Notes: a model not told the origin generated them from the sequence alone. A stretch of 64,000 nucleotides of DNA from Yimella lutea (GCF_006715095.1 NZ_VFMO01000001.1:1-64000), one strand, 5' to 3'; positions 46,174 through 57,344 are shown, counted from the first letter of the stretch. Made by a program: numbers and translations.

Positions 46174-46515
46174 TCAGGCGTTGTCGTCGCGGCGGGTGAG
46201 TTCGCGCAGCTTCTCCTGCGACTGAGCCGCCTTCTCCCAGGTCTGCAGGTTGCGGCGCTGTTCCCGTTCGACGCGGTCGAGCTGTTCCAGCAGCCGGCGC
46301 GACTGCTCGATGTTTGCCTGGTGCTTTGACAGTTCGTTCTCGGCCTTCAGGCGGCGCACCTCGTCGATCGGCCAGAGCGGAGCACGCTTCAGCTGGTTGA
46401 GCGCTTCCCGCCGCTTCAACGCCGACTCGTCACCGAGGTGCATGCTCGCGGCGGTGACCGCGAAGATCACACCGAAGAGGTAGATCGAGGCCAACACGAT
46501 GAGGAAGATGATCAT
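46174..46515 (-). CDS. Membrane-anchored coiled-coil protein, unknown
   Basis: 113 aa. The N-terminus is one hydrophobic span (MIIFLIVLASIYLFGVIFAV). The rest is highly charged and helical (RRLKAENELSKHQANIEQSR, RRLLEQLDRVEREQRRNLQT), a likely coiled coil in the cytoplasm. Good ribosome site (AGGAGG) 6-12 nt before the ATG. I do not recognise the family. It might be a small scaffold or envelope-associated protein. Confidence 0.72.
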   Translation of the reverse strand: MIIFLIVLASIYLFGVIFAVTAASMHLGDESALKRREALNQLKRAPLWPIDEVRRLKAENELSKHQANIEQSRRLLEQLDRVEREQRRNLQTWEKAAQSQEKLRELTRRDDNA

Positions 46516-46564
46516 CCGGTCCTCCTCTGCGGTCGTGTCTGCAGTCTAAGTGGCGTCCCTGTGA

Positions 46565-47593
46565 TCAGAGGTCGAGGTGCTGATGCCAGGACTGTGTCTT
46601 GTAGACGGTCTTCCAACCCAGGGACGTGTAGAGCCCGTCGGCACCGGTCGGCGAATCGGCGTCGACCTCGAGCCCGACGCGGTTCCGTCCGCGCTCCGCG
46701 GCATCGGCGATCACTGTGTGCAGCAACGCTTTTGCCACACCGTGTCCGCGCGCTCGACGGTGTACGCCGATGTAGTCGATGTAGCTGCCCTCGACGCCGT
46801 CAACGTCCGGCGGGCTCACGGACGACACCACAGCACCGGCCGGCAACTGCTCACCGTCCTGCTCGATCGTGGCCAACCACCAGTGGTCCCAGCGGTGTCC
46901 GGGGTCCTCGCGCAATCGCATCACGAACTCCGGGAAGCTCTCGCGATAGGAACTGAAGTGGTCCTGGAAGGACTCTTCAAGCAACTGGTGCACGGTCTGC
47001 AGGTCTTTCGCGACGGGCAGACCGTCGTCGTGCTTCTCGACGCGACGGACAGTGACCCCTGCGCGCGGCGACGGCAGTGAGCCGGCCTCCGACGCGAACA
47101 CCGGACGCGACATGTGCCACCACGTGCGGACGTGGTCGTAGCCCGCTGCAGCGAGCCACTTCTGCTGGCGTTCGTCCACGGAGTAGGCATGCGCGTCCAG
47201 CAGCGTCGATTTCAAGCCACGAACCTTCGAGATGGCCGCCGCGAACCGCTCCCCCGCCTCGAACAGGCATTGCGCAACCTGATCGGCCCGCGCCCCGGTC
47301 AAGTCCTGTCGCAGTTCAGGCTCGATCTCCGTCCGACCGGCAGCCCTGTCGTGCACCGAAAGCCACGCAGCAAGGCGGCCCTCCTCGTCGAACACCAGCA
47401 CCTGCCGTCGGGTCCACGAACCGATACCGGTCAGCTGCCGCTTGAGCATCGGGGCGTCGACGGAGCCGTCACGGCCGACGGCGCGGCGCCGGTCGGCGAC
47501 GAGCTGGACGACATCGTCCGCATCGTTCGGCTCAGGAGAGCGCACCGTCCATCCGTCCGGCAGACCTTCGATCGTGAGTTCGGTAGCGGTCAT
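46565..47593 (-). CDS. Tandem GNAT acetyltransferase
   Basis: 342 aa with two GNAT folds, organised as in mycothiol synthase-like proteins. The N-terminal domain (~1-150) is degenerate. The C-terminal domain (~180-342) has IDYIGVHRRARGHGVAKALL (acetyl-CoA loop) and NRVGLEVDADSPTGADGLYT, ending SLGWKTVYKTQSWHQHL. MshD has a similar plan, but the conserved sequence is closer to general actinobacterial tandem GNATs. Substrate unknown. Confidence 0.8.
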   Translation of the reverse strand: MTATELTIEGLPDGWTVRSPEPNDADDVVQLVADRRRAVGRDGSVDAPMLKRQLTGIGSWTRRQVLVFDEEGRLAAWLSVHDRAAGRTEIEPELRQDLTGARADQVAQCLFEAGERFAAAISKVRGLKSTLLDAHAYSVDERQQKWLAAAGYDHVRTWWHMSRPVFASEAGSLPSPRAGVTVRRVEKHDDGLPVAKDLQTVHQLLEESFQDHFSSYRESFPEFVMRLREDPGHRWDHWWLATIEQDGEQLPAGAVVSSVSPPDVDGVEGSYIDYIGVHRRARGHGVAKALLHTVIADAAERGRNRVGLEVDADSPTGADGLYTSLGWKTVYKTQSWHQHLDL

Positions 47594-47671
47594 GCGGCCC
47601 AGTTTCCCAGGGCGCGTATCCGCTCGGGCGTTCGCCGGGTGTGCAACGGCTCCCACTTCTACGCTGGCGAA

Positions 47672-48385
47672 ATGAATCTCGATCAGATCCGTGACGAACT
47701 CGCCCCGCTCGGCATGCTGCGCGCATCGATCAACCTCGGCAACCCGGTTCTTGCGCAGGGAGATTCGGCCGGTCCATCCGGGGTCACCGTCGATCTCGCG
47801 GCCGAAATCGCCCAGCGACTCGGAGTCGCGATCGAGTACGTCTGCTTCGATGCGGCACGTAAATCGTTCGAAGCGCTCACGACCGGGGACGCGGTGATCG
47901 GGTTCATGGCGATCGAGCCCGCTCGCGCTGATCAAGTGAACTTCACCGCGCCGTACGCGTTGATCGAAGGCGTCTTCGTGGTCCCCGCCGACAGCTCGCT
48001 GAGCACGGTCGCTGATGTGGACCGGGAAGGCGTGCGGATCGGGGTGAAGGAGGGATCGGCGTACGACCTGTTACTCACCCGCACTCTCGAGCACGCCGGA
48101 CTGGTCCGCGGGTCTGAAGGCGTCGACGTCTACGCGGATCAAGAGCTGGAGGCAGGAGCCGGAATCCGCCAGCCCGCAACGGTGTTCGTCGAATCCGACG
48201 CCCGCCACCGCCTGATCGAGGACGCATTCATGCAGATTCGACAGGCCGTTGCCGTGCCGAAGGCGATGTCGGACGAAACCGTCGCCTGGTTGCACTCGCT
48301 CGTCGAGCAACTCAAGGAGAACGGCTGGGTCGCAGCCGCGTTGAAGCGCAGCGGACAGGGCGGCGTCCGGGTCGCACCCGCCTAG
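47672..48385 (+). CDS. Family-3 solute-binding domain protein without signal peptide
   Basis: 237 aa. The SBP_bac_3 fold is recognisable in LGMLRASINLGNPVLAQG, TVDLAAEIAQRLGVAIEYVC, VIGFMAIEPARADQVNFTAP, YALIEGVFVVPADS and VRIGVKEGSAYDLLLTRTL, and in the C-terminal RLIEDAFMQIRQAVAVPKAM. This normally binds amino acids outside the cell. The N-terminus (MNLDQIRDELAPLG) has no signal peptide or lipobox, and no permease or ATPase gene is adjacent. It may be a cytosolic amino-acid-binding or dehydratase-like protein. Confidence 0.8.
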   Translation: MNLDQIRDELAPLGMLRASINLGNPVLAQGDSAGPSGVTVDLAAEIAQRLGVAIEYVCFDAARKSFEALTTGDAVIGFMAIEPARADQVNFTAPYALIEGVFVVPADSSLSTVADVDREGVRIGVKEGSAYDLLLTRTLEHAGLVRGSEGVDVYADQELEAGAGIRQPATVFVESDARHRLIEDAFMQIRQAVAVPKAMSDETVAWLHSLVEQLKENGWVAAALKRSGQGGVRVAPA

Positions 48386-48510
48386 TCACGTCAGGAGTAG
48401 GCGACCCTCCGCTTTCCGGACGCCCGGGGTGACCGGCCGGCAACCTGGGAGCAAATCGTCTTCGGAAGGCCCCCCCTGGCCCAGCAGAAGACCGTTCTTG
48501 CGGCCAGACG

Positions 48511-48782
48511 CGAACCCTCGAGATCAACCTGCTCGGCACCATGAACGGCTGCCACACCACTCACCCCTACCTCAAGCGTGCCGGTGAGGCACAGGTCATC
48601 AACCTGCGTTCGGCGTCCGCCTGACTCCGGACGACGTCGCCCGCGCCGCGTTCAAGGTGGCGCAGGGCGGACGCGGCGGCGTGCACCGCGGAGTCGGCGT
48701 GCAGGCTCGGACGATGATGGCGAGCGCAAACCCGTCCGGCGCCGGCAGCCGTCTGGTGAACAAGATCCTCGGCAACCGCTGA
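48511..48782 (+). pseudogene. Short-chain dehydrogenase remnant
   Basis: One frame reads RTLEINLLGTMNGCHTTHPY, LKRAGEAQVINLRSASA, then stop (48622-48624). This is the SDR segment around the conserved Asn and strand beta-5. The next frame continues LTPDDVARAAFKVAQGGRGG and ends NPSGAGSRLVNKILGNR (stop 48780-48782), the usual SDR C-terminus. The NAD-binding N-terminus and the catalytic Tyr-x3-Lys region are both missing. Confidence 0.65.
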
Positions 48783-48792
48783 CCGGGCCGCC

Positions 48793-49623
48793 CTACTGCT
48801 CCTCGTGGGTGTCCGGGTCGCCGCCGAACAGACGTCCGTCAGGTTTACCGAGCGCGGTGATCGCCGCGACTTCGGCATCGGTGAGGGCGAGCCCGAGCAC
48901 GTCGAGGTTCTCCTTCTGCCGTGACGGCGTGGCCGACTTCGGCAACGGCATGACATTGCGCTGCACGTGCCAGCGCAGGATGACCTGCGCCGGTGTCGCG
49001 TCGTGCGCCTTGGCTGCCTCGACGACCGGGCCTTCGGAGTAGGGCGCGCTCGCCTTGCCGAGCGGGCTCCATGCCTGCGTCCGGATCCCCAGTTCCTCGT
49101 GCACCTGTACCATCTCGACCTGCGGGAAGTAGGGGTGCAGTTCGATTTGGTTCACCAACGGCGTCACCCCGGTCTCGTCGATGATGCGGCGCAGGTGCTG
49201 CGCGGTGAAGTTGGAGACGCCGATCTCCTTCACGAGTCCGGCCTGCTGAGCTTCGATCAGCGCCTGCCACGCCTCGACGTACAGGTCGACGCTCGGGTTG
49301 GGCCAATGGATCAGGCCGACGTCGACGTGGTCGAGCTTCATCCGGGACGCCGAATCGCGAAGTGACTGCGCGGCAAGGTCTTTGGCATGGAATCGGCCCG
49401 GGATCTTGGTCGCCACCATCACCTCGTCGCGCGGGATGTGGCTCTTGCGGATCGCGTCGCCGACTTCTTCCTCGTTCTCGTAGTTCACCGCCGAGTCCAG
49501 GTAGCGGTAGCCGGTCTTCAGCGCCGAGACGATCGCTTCGACGCCTTCCTCACCTTTGAGCGGGTAGGTGCCGAAGCCGACGGCGGGAAGCGTGAACAGG
49601 TCGCGTTCGGTGGTGGAGGTCAT
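48793..49623 (-). CDS. Aldo/keto reductase
   Basis: 276 aa. NADPH-dependent carbonyl reductase of the AKR5-like (2,5-diketo-gluconate reductase) group. The catalytic tetrad is visible: Asp and Tyr in YRYLDSAVNYENEEEVGDAI, Lys in VMVATKIPGR, His in VGLIHWPNP. Cofactor motifs are KEIGVSNFTAQHLRRII, WSPLGKASAP and LPKSATPSRQKENLDV. ATG at 49623 overlaps the stop of the upstream remnant. Substrate unknown. Confidence 0.92.
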   Translation of the reverse strand: MTSTTERDLFTLPAVGFGTYPLKGEEGVEAIVSALKTGYRYLDSAVNYENEEEVGDAIRKSHIPRDEVMVATKIPGRFHAKDLAAQSLRDSASRMKLDHVDVGLIHWPNPSVDLYVEAWQALIEAQQAGLVKEIGVSNFTAQHLRRIIDETGVTPLVNQIELHPYFPQVEMVQVHEELGIRTQAWSPLGKASAPYSEGPVVEAAKAHDATPAQVILRWHVQRNVMPLPKSATPSRQKENLDVLGLALTDAEVAAITALGKPDGRLFGGDPDTHEEQ

Positions 49624-50415
49624 GCGTCCACGGTAAGCGCGGAAACGGGTTCGAGGTCGACCACGAGCGGCGCGACCGAACCCAGAACGACGACGTGGCA
49701 GGAACGGGAGGCACCCGTCGACGGATCGATGACGCTCACGACATGCCGTCCGGTCACCCCAAGACGGACGGCGAATCGTCCGTCCGGGCCGGCCGTGGTT
49801 GTCAGCTCGACCTCACCTGACGCAGTGGTGACGGTGATCGACGCGTCCGAAACGGGGCGCCCTTCGAGGCGGACCAGTCCGGTGAGTTCCAGACGTGGTC
49901 CGAGTTCCACGTCGTACGCGCCCGGCTTGTCGATGCGGACGAGTTCGGCGCGCGGCTGGTAACCATCGGCGTTCGTGATCCGTTGGTAGACAACGGGACC
50001 GGGCAGCACGAGCGAATACGAACCATCCGGTTCGACCCGCGACCAGTCGACCTCCTCGCCGGTGTCGGTGAGCAAGGTGGTGACTGCGCTGCGGGCAGGG
50101 CGACCGGGCGCGTCCCGCACATGCCCGTGGATGATCACGTCGTTGCCGGTGTGGGTCCGGTTCGCCTCCTGCCGGCGACTGGAAGGGATGAAGACGGCGG
50201 CGAAGGCCGAGAACAGACCTGCGGCGGCGGCGATCCAGTAGATGTCGTGGAAGGCCTCGAGGGTCGGCAATTCGATGTCACCGACGCGCAGCACATAGCT
50301 CAGACCCAGCACCACTGCGCCGATGATGAGCGAGTACTTACCTCCCCAGCAACGGGTGATGGTGGCCGTCACCGGCGACAACACGACCATCATCAGGCCG
50401 CCGGCCGGCAGAGCC
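49620..50415 (-). pseudogene. DHA2-type MFS transporter remnant with carboxypeptidase-regulatory-like tail
   Basis: It starts abruptly with LPAGGLMMVVLSPVTATITR (a mid-protein DHA2/EmrB span) and then IGAVVLGLSYVL. Two or three spans are missing before YWIAAAAGLFSAFAAVFIP, the final span. Residues ~80-257 are beta-sandwich domains of the carboxypeptidase-regulatory type (VIIHGHVRDAPGRPARSAVT, LTGLVRLEGRPVSDASITVT). The first ~300 residues are gone, and the 5' edge lies 22 nt from the guaD stop. It cannot transport, though the soluble tail frame is intact. Confidence 0.7.
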
Positions 50416-50436
50416 TATTTAACTGTTCGAGCGCGA

Positions 50437-51714
50437 TCAGAGCCGCTCGCCGCCGACCCAGACCGACGCGATGTCGTCCGTCGTGCCGAGCGCGAAGATC
50501 TTCGCCAGAGCGTCCTCGGAGTCCTTGGCGTACTCGATGCCCATGTCGAGTGGGTCACCGTTCTGCGGACGGATCCACACCGCATCGAACTCACGCCCCA
50601 CGGACAGATCGCCGACGCGGTCGCCGAGGTCCAGTGCCACCGCACCGGCGCGCGTGGCCAGGTGGAGCAGGTGCGCGGCGGTGAGCGGAAATCCCTCGTC
50701 GGCCAGCAGTTGCTGCATGAAGTAGGCCTGCAGCCCCTCTTTCAGCAGGCAGTACCCGGTGCCCGCACCGACGTCACTACCGAGCGCGACCGAAACGCCC
50801 TGCTCGACGTGCCGCTTCAGCGGGAACAGTCCGCTGCCGAGGGCCGAGTTGCTTGTCGGACAGTGCGCGACGGACGTACCGCGCGCGGCCATCATCGACA
50901 GTTCCTCGTCCTTCGGGTGGACGTCGTGCGCCAGCACCGAGCGCCGTCCGAGCAGACCGTGGACGTCGTAGGTGGAGGTGTAGTCGAGCCCACTGAACAG
51001 TTCCTCGACCTCCTCCACCTCGCGCTTGTTCTCGTTGACGTGGGAGGTGAAGTACAGGCCGTCGATCTCCTTCATCACCCGGCCGCAGGCTGCGAGCATC
51101 TCCTCCCCCGCCGACAGCGAGAACCGCGGGGTGACCGCGTAATGCAGTCGGCCCACCCCGTGCCATCGCCGGGCCAGGTCGATCGACTCCTGGTACGCAC
51201 GCTCGGGAGTGGTCAACAGACCCTCCGGCAGGATCCGGTCGGAGACGACGAGACCGCTGATGATGCGGATCCGGCTCGCGCGGGCCTGGCTGAAGAAGAC
51301 GTCCATCGCCGAGGCGAAGTGCGAACCGAAGACGAGCGCGGTCGTCGTGCCGGCCTCCCGCAGGCCACGCAGGAAGCCCTTGGCCACGCGCGCAGCCTGC
51401 TCGTCGTCGGCCATGCGCAGTTCTTCGGGAAGAGCCGCACGGTCGAGCCAGTCCAGTAACGGCATGCCGAGCGCACCGATGACCCGCAACTGCGGAAAGT
51501 GGACGTGGGTGTCGACGAACCCGGGCAGCAGGATGCCGTCGCTCAGGTCGACCACCTGCTCGTCGGGATACTCCCGGGCGACGGCCTCGAACGAGTCGCG
51601 CCGCGTGATCACGCCCTCGACCACCCGCAGTCCGATGTCGGTGCCGGTACGCAATGCCGCACCGTCGAAGGGACTGTCCGGTGTGTCGAGAACGGTCGCG
51701 CGGTAGATGGTCAT
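50437..51714 (-). CDS. guaD: Guanine deaminase
   Basis: 425 aa. Amidohydrolase converting guanine to xanthine. Metal site and family motifs: VDTHVHFPQLRVIGALGMPL, LYFTSHVNENKREVEEVEEL, SVLAHDVHPKDEEL, SVAHCPTSNSALGSGLFPLK and VALGSDVGAGTGYCLL (metal Asp). The combination FPQLRVIGALG plus HVNENKREVEEV is specific for guanine deaminase. ATG at 51714 overlaps xdhC (ATGA). Product xanthine is the substrate of the adjacent xanthine dehydrogenase. Confidence 0.94.
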   Translation of the reverse strand: MTIYRATVLDTPDSPFDGAALRTGTDIGLRVVEGVITRRDSFEAVAREYPDEQVVDLSDGILLPGFVDTHVHFPQLRVIGALGMPLLDWLDRAALPEELRMADDEQAARVAKGFLRGLREAGTTTALVFGSHFASAMDVFFSQARASRIRIISGLVVSDRILPEGLLTTPERAYQESIDLARRWHGVGRLHYAVTPRFSLSAGEEMLAACGRVMKEIDGLYFTSHVNENKREVEEVEELFSGLDYTSTYDVHGLLGRRSVLAHDVHPKDEELSMMAARGTSVAHCPTSNSALGSGLFPLKRHVEQGVSVALGSDVGAGTGYCLLKEGLQAYFMQQLLADEGFPLTAAHLLHLATRAGAVALDLGDRVGDLSVGREFDAVWIRPQNGDPLDMGIEYAKDSEDALAKIFALGTTDDIASVWVGGERL

Positions 51715-52529
51715 CGAGTGGCCCTTTCGCTGTCGCGATCGTTCGCGAAAGCCTGAAGCAGTTGTGCGGCGATGCCGACGGCGATGGCGGCCGGTTCCTT
51801 GGAGGTGATCTGTGGGATTCCGACGGGGCACTGGATGCGCGCGATCGCCTGTGGCGTGTGCCCTTCCTCGACGAGGGTCTTCTCGAAGCGTCGCCACTTC
51901 GCGTTCGACCCGATGAGGCCGATCGTGCCCAGGTCGTCCCTGCGCAGCGCCGAGTCGCAGACCGCAGCATCCTCGGCGTGGTCGTGACTCATGATCACCA
52001 CATGCGTGCCGGACGGCACCTCGGTCAGCAGCACCTCAGGCACCGGAGTATGACGGACCTCGACCTCCGCCGCCGTGTCGACCAGCTCGGAACGCACCGA
52101 ATCGACCTGCGCCACACGGGAATCGGCGAGGTAGAGGAGGATGTCGTGTCGCGCGAGGATGTGCGCCAACTCCCGACCCACATGACCGAGTCCGAACACG
52201 GCGACCGCCGGCGTCGGCGGCGAGGGTTCTAACATCATCGTGACCTCACCTCCGCAGCACTGCACACCGAAACTGTTATCGGCGTGCGCGCTGAGTGACA
52301 TGTGCATCTGCTCGGGTTCGTCGCTCGCCTCGACCAGCATCTCCCGCGCGCGGGTGATGGCTGTCTCCTCGAGATTGCCACCGCCGACCGTGCCGTACGC
52401 CTGTACCGCGGTGACGACCATCTTGGCGCCGGCCGCCCGCGGAGCGTGTCCGCGCACAGCAACGACCGTCACCAGAACCGCCGGCACCCGTTCGTGGCGA
52501 AGGCGCTGAATCACCTTGGCCCAGTGCAT
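51711..52529 (-). CDS. xdhC: Xanthine dehydrogenase maturation protein XdhC
   Basis: 272 aa. XdhC binds and sulfurates the molybdenum cofactor before insertion into XdhB. N-terminal XdhC/CoxI domain: VPAVLVTVVAVRGHAPRAAG, AYGTVGGGNLEETAITRARE and FGVQCCGGEVTMMLE (Mo-cofactor-binding Cys). The C-terminal Rossmann domain is VAVFGLGHVGRELAHILARH, then IGLIGSNAKWRRFEKTLVEE. It lies 12 nt after xdhB and overlaps guaD, in a single operon. Confidence 0.93.
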   Translation of the reverse strand: MHWAKVIQRLRHERVPAVLVTVVAVRGHAPRAAGAKMVVTAVQAYGTVGGGNLEETAITRAREMLVEASDEPEQMHMSLSAHADNSFGVQCCGGEVTMMLEPSPPTPAVAVFGLGHVGRELAHILARHDILLYLADSRVAQVDSVRSELVDTAAEVEVRHTPVPEVLLTEVPSGTHVVIMSHDHAEDAAVCDSALRRDDLGTIGLIGSNAKWRRFEKTLVEEGHTPQAIARIQCPVGIPQITSKEPAAIAVGIAAQLLQAFANDRDSERATR

Positions 52530-52541
52530 GATTCGTGATCC

Positions 52542-54823
52542 TCAGTGGGGATCTGACGAGTTTCCCGCGCGGGCATCCTCCAACGCCCAGAACACCGCTT
52601 CCGGCGTGGCCGGGCAACCGATCTCGACGACCGCTCCCCCGTCACCGAACGCCGCGGCAGCCTGTCGCAGCGCCTCGCGCACCGAGAAAGCCAACATGAG
52701 CGGTGGCTCACCGACGGCCTTCGAGCCGTAGACGACGCCGTTCTCGTGCGCGTTCTCCAGCAGCTTCACGTTGAACTCGTGCGGCATCTCCGAGAAGCTC
52801 GGCAGCTTGTAGGTGGACGCGGCCTGCGTGGCCAGGCGTCCGCGCGTCGGCTTGTCGCTGGTGTCCCACCGAAGATCCTCGAGCGTCAACCAGCCCGCGC
52901 CCTGCACGAAACCGCCCTCGATCTGTCCGATGTCGACCAGCGGCGACAGGGAGTCGCCGACGTCGTGGACGATGTCGACCCGACGGGTCGTGTACGCGCC
53001 GGTGAAGCGATCGACCTCGACCTCCGCCGCGGCGACGCCGTACGCGAAGTACTTGAACGGGTTTCCCTGCACGATCGAGGCGTCCCAGGACAGACCCTCG
53101 GTGCGGTAGTAGCCCGCCGCCCAGAGCTGGACCCGGTCGAAGTAGGCCTTCTTCACCAGATCGTCCCATCCGATCTCCTCCTGCATGTCGGCCTTGACCT
53201 TCTCCAGCCGCGCAAGGATCTGCTCACACGCGTCCTTGACCGCCCCACCGTTGAGGTCGGCACCCGAACTTGCAGCTGTGGCAGAGGTGTTCGACACCTT
53301 GTCGGTACGCGTCGGCGCGAGCCGCACCCGGTCGAGCGGGATACCGAGCGTGGTCGCCGCGACCTGCAGCATCTTCGTGTGCAAGCCCTGGCCCATCTCG
53401 GTGCCGCCGTGGTTGATCAGCACCGAGCCGTCCTTGTAGATGTGCACCAACGCGCCCGCCTGGTTGAACGAGACGAAGTTGAACGAGATGCCGAACTTCA
53501 CCGGCGTGATCGCCAAACCGCGCTTCACGTCGTCGTGCGCGGCGTTGAACTGCTCGACCTCGGCCATCCGGCGGTCGAGTTCGCCGTTGCTCCAGACCTG
53601 GTCCCAGCAGGCAACCATCCGGTGCGGATGACGCACCTCCTGGCCGTACGGGGTCTCCTGACCCTCCACGTAGAAATTCTTGCGCCGCAGTTCATGGGCC
53701 GGGATACCGAGCGCCGGCGCGCAGCGTCCGAGAATGTCCTCGGTGACCAGCATGCCCTGCGGTCCACCGAACCCACGGAACGCAGTCTGCGACGTCTTGT
53801 GCGTCTTGGCGATGCGTCCACGCACTCGGACATTCGGCAACCAGTACGCGTTGTCGGTGTGACACAGCGCCCGGGCGAGTACCGGCTCGGACAGGTCGAG
53901 GCTCCACCCACCGTCAGCAGTGAGCAGGGTGTCGAGCGCGACGATCTTGCCCTCGCCGTCGAACCCCACCTTCCACGAGGAGTGGAAGCCGTGCCGCTTG
54001 CCGGACATCGTCATGTCCTGATTCCGGTTGAGCCGCAGGCGGACCGGGCGTCCGGTGAGCTTGGCACCGAGTGCGGCGATGGCGGCGAAGCCGTGCGGCT
54101 GCATCTCCTTGCCACCGAAGCCGCCACCCATACGCAGGCACTGAACGGTGACTTCGTGCGCCTCGACGCCGAGCACGTGCGACACGATGTCCTGCGTCTC
54201 GGTGGGGTGCTGGGTGCTGCACTGGATGAAGACCTGGCCGTTCTCGTCGATCAGTGCGAGCGAGGCGTGGGTCTCCAGGTAGAAATGCTCCTGCCCGGCG
54301 AACTCGAACTCGCCCTCGAACACATGAGCTGCCTGCGCGAACGCGGTCTCGATGTCGCCGCGCACCATGGTCGGTGTCGCACCCTGGAAACTCTCGGCCT
54401 CGATCGCCTCGGTGACCGTGATGAGCGCCGGGAGCGGCTCGACCTCGAGCTTGACCGCGGCGGCACCACGACGGGCTGCTTCGAGGTCGTCGGCGAGCAC
54501 CCAGCACACGGCGTGCCCGTAGAACATGACCTCGTCCGGGAACAACGGCTCGTCGTGCTTGATGCCGGCGTCGTTGATCCCGGGCACGTCGTCGGCGGTC
54601 AGCACCCGCACCACGCCGGGGACGTCGTACGCCGGCTGGACGTCGAGCAGGGTCACCTTGCCGTGCGCGACCTCGGACCGCACCGGGTACGCGTGCAGCG
54701 TGCCGGCCGTACGGCCCACCAGATCGTCGGTGTAGAGCGCCGCACCGGTGACGTGCAGATCAGCCGCCTCATGCGGCATCTCTTGTCCGACAACGGCATT
54801 CATCGGACGCTGGGAAAGGGTGC

Positions 54824-54827
<4 letters not shown>
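52542..54827 (-). CDS. xdhB: Xanthine dehydrogenase, molybdopterin-binding subunit
   Basis: 761 aa. Oxidises hypoxanthine/xanthine to urate. The molybdenum cofactor contacts are in QCLRMGGGFGGKEMQPHGFA, FRGFGGPQGMLVTEDILGRC and GGTEMGQGLHTKMLQVAATT. The catalytic Glu is in GSKAVGEPPLMLAFSVREAL. The order xdhA-xdhB-xdhC is the standard bacterial arrangement. The ATG overlaps the xdhA stop by 4 nt. Confidence 0.95.
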
Positions 54828-56263
<1,436 letters not shown>

Positions 56264-56428
56264 GCTTTCACTCCCCAGTGCAGTCGGCGCTCGGCCGCTG
56301 GACGGTCTACCCGGGAAACCGGGAGCATGGTTGTCGATGCCTGACCGGCGCCCGGTGATCCATGCGAACGGGCACCCGTCCGAGCCACAGTACGGACTCG
56401 CCCGACAGAACGGAAGGTTTCGCTGGGG

Positions 56429-56442
56429 GAAATATGTATTTC
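56429..56442. promoter_or_regulatory. Candidate operator or promoter dyad upstream of xdhA
   Basis: GAAATA-TG-TATTTC is a perfect 6-bp dyad in the allE-xdhA gap (56264-56513), 166 bp upstream of xdhA. It is strikingly AT-rich for this DNA, so it could be a regulator site or contain a -10 element. No other strong signal is seen in the gap. Confidence 0.4.
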
Positions 56443-56513
56443 GTCTGGTGGAATCTCGCGGACGAGAACGGCCGGTCCGCTGCCCGCGTGACCAGCCGTC
56501 CGTCGAAGCCGAC

Positions 56514-57344
56514 TCAGACCAACTGGCGGCTGAGCACCGCGTGCCGATTGACGTCCTTGTAGAGCAGGTAGCGGAAGCGTCCGGGTCCGCCGGAGTAGCA
56601 GGCCTGCGGGCAGAACGCGCGCAGCCACATGAAGTCGCCCTCCTGCACCTCCACCCAGTCCTTGTTGAGCAGGTAGACGGCCTTGCCCTCCAGCACGTAC
56701 AAGCCGTGCTCCATCACGTGGGTCTCCGGGAACGGGATCACGCCGCCGGGCTCGAAGTTGACGATGTTGACGTGCATGTCGTGGCGGATGTCGGTCGGGT
56801 CAGCGAATCGCTGTGTGGTCCAACGACCTTCGGCACCGGGCATCTCTGCGCCGGGGACGTCGTCCTCGTGGGTTACGAAGGCCTCGGGCACCTCGATGCC
56901 CTCGACCCGCTGGTACGCCTTGCGGATCCAGTGGAAGGTGGCGTTCTCGCTGCCCTCGTTGTGCAGCGTCCACTGCGCCTGTGGCGGCAGGAAGACGTAG
57001 CTTCCCGGACGCAGGTCGTGGCTCTGGCCCGCGAGGGTCAGCTTGAGATTGCCCCCGACGACGAACAAGACACCCTCGGCACCCGGATCGAGTTCGGGTT
57101 TGTCCGAACCTCCACCCGGAGCCACCTCGAGGATGTACTGCGAGAACGTCTCGGAGAACCCGGAGAGGGGCCGGGCGATGATCCACAGTCGGGTGTCGTC
57201 CCAGAACGGCAACAGGCTGGTGACGATGTCGCGCATCGTGCCGCGCGGCAGCACGGCGTACGCCTCGGTGAACATCGCGCGGTCCGTGGTGAGGTTGCTC
57301 TGCTGCGGCAGCCCACCCTTCGGAACGTAATAGGTGTTGGTCAT
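56514..57344 (-). CDS. allE: (S)-ureidoglycine aminohydrolase (bicupin)
   Basis: 276 aa. Releases ammonia from (S)-ureidoglycine to give ureidoglycolate in allantoin breakdown (YlbA/AllE). It begins MTNTYYVPKGGLPQQSNLTT and DRAMFTEAYAVLPRGTMRDI, the family opening. Cupin 1: GVLFVVGGNLKLTLAGQSHD, LRPGSYVFLPPQAQWTLHNE. Cupin 2 has the Mn ligands in GVIPFPETHVMEHGLYVLEG. ATG at 57344 follows AAGGACG. Single gene upstream of xdhA on the same strand. Confidence 0.92.
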   Translation of the reverse strand: MTNTYYVPKGGLPQQSNLTTDRAMFTEAYAVLPRGTMRDIVTSLLPFWDDTRLWIIARPLSGFSETFSQYILEVAPGGGSDKPELDPGAEGVLFVVGGNLKLTLAGQSHDLRPGSYVFLPPQAQWTLHNEGSENATFHWIRKAYQRVEGIEVPEAFVTHEDDVPGAEMPGAEGRWTTQRFADPTDIRHDMHVNIVNFEPGGVIPFPETHVMEHGLYVLEGKAVYLLNKDWVEVQEGDFMWLRAFCPQACYSGGPGRFRYLLYKDVNRHAVLSRQLV

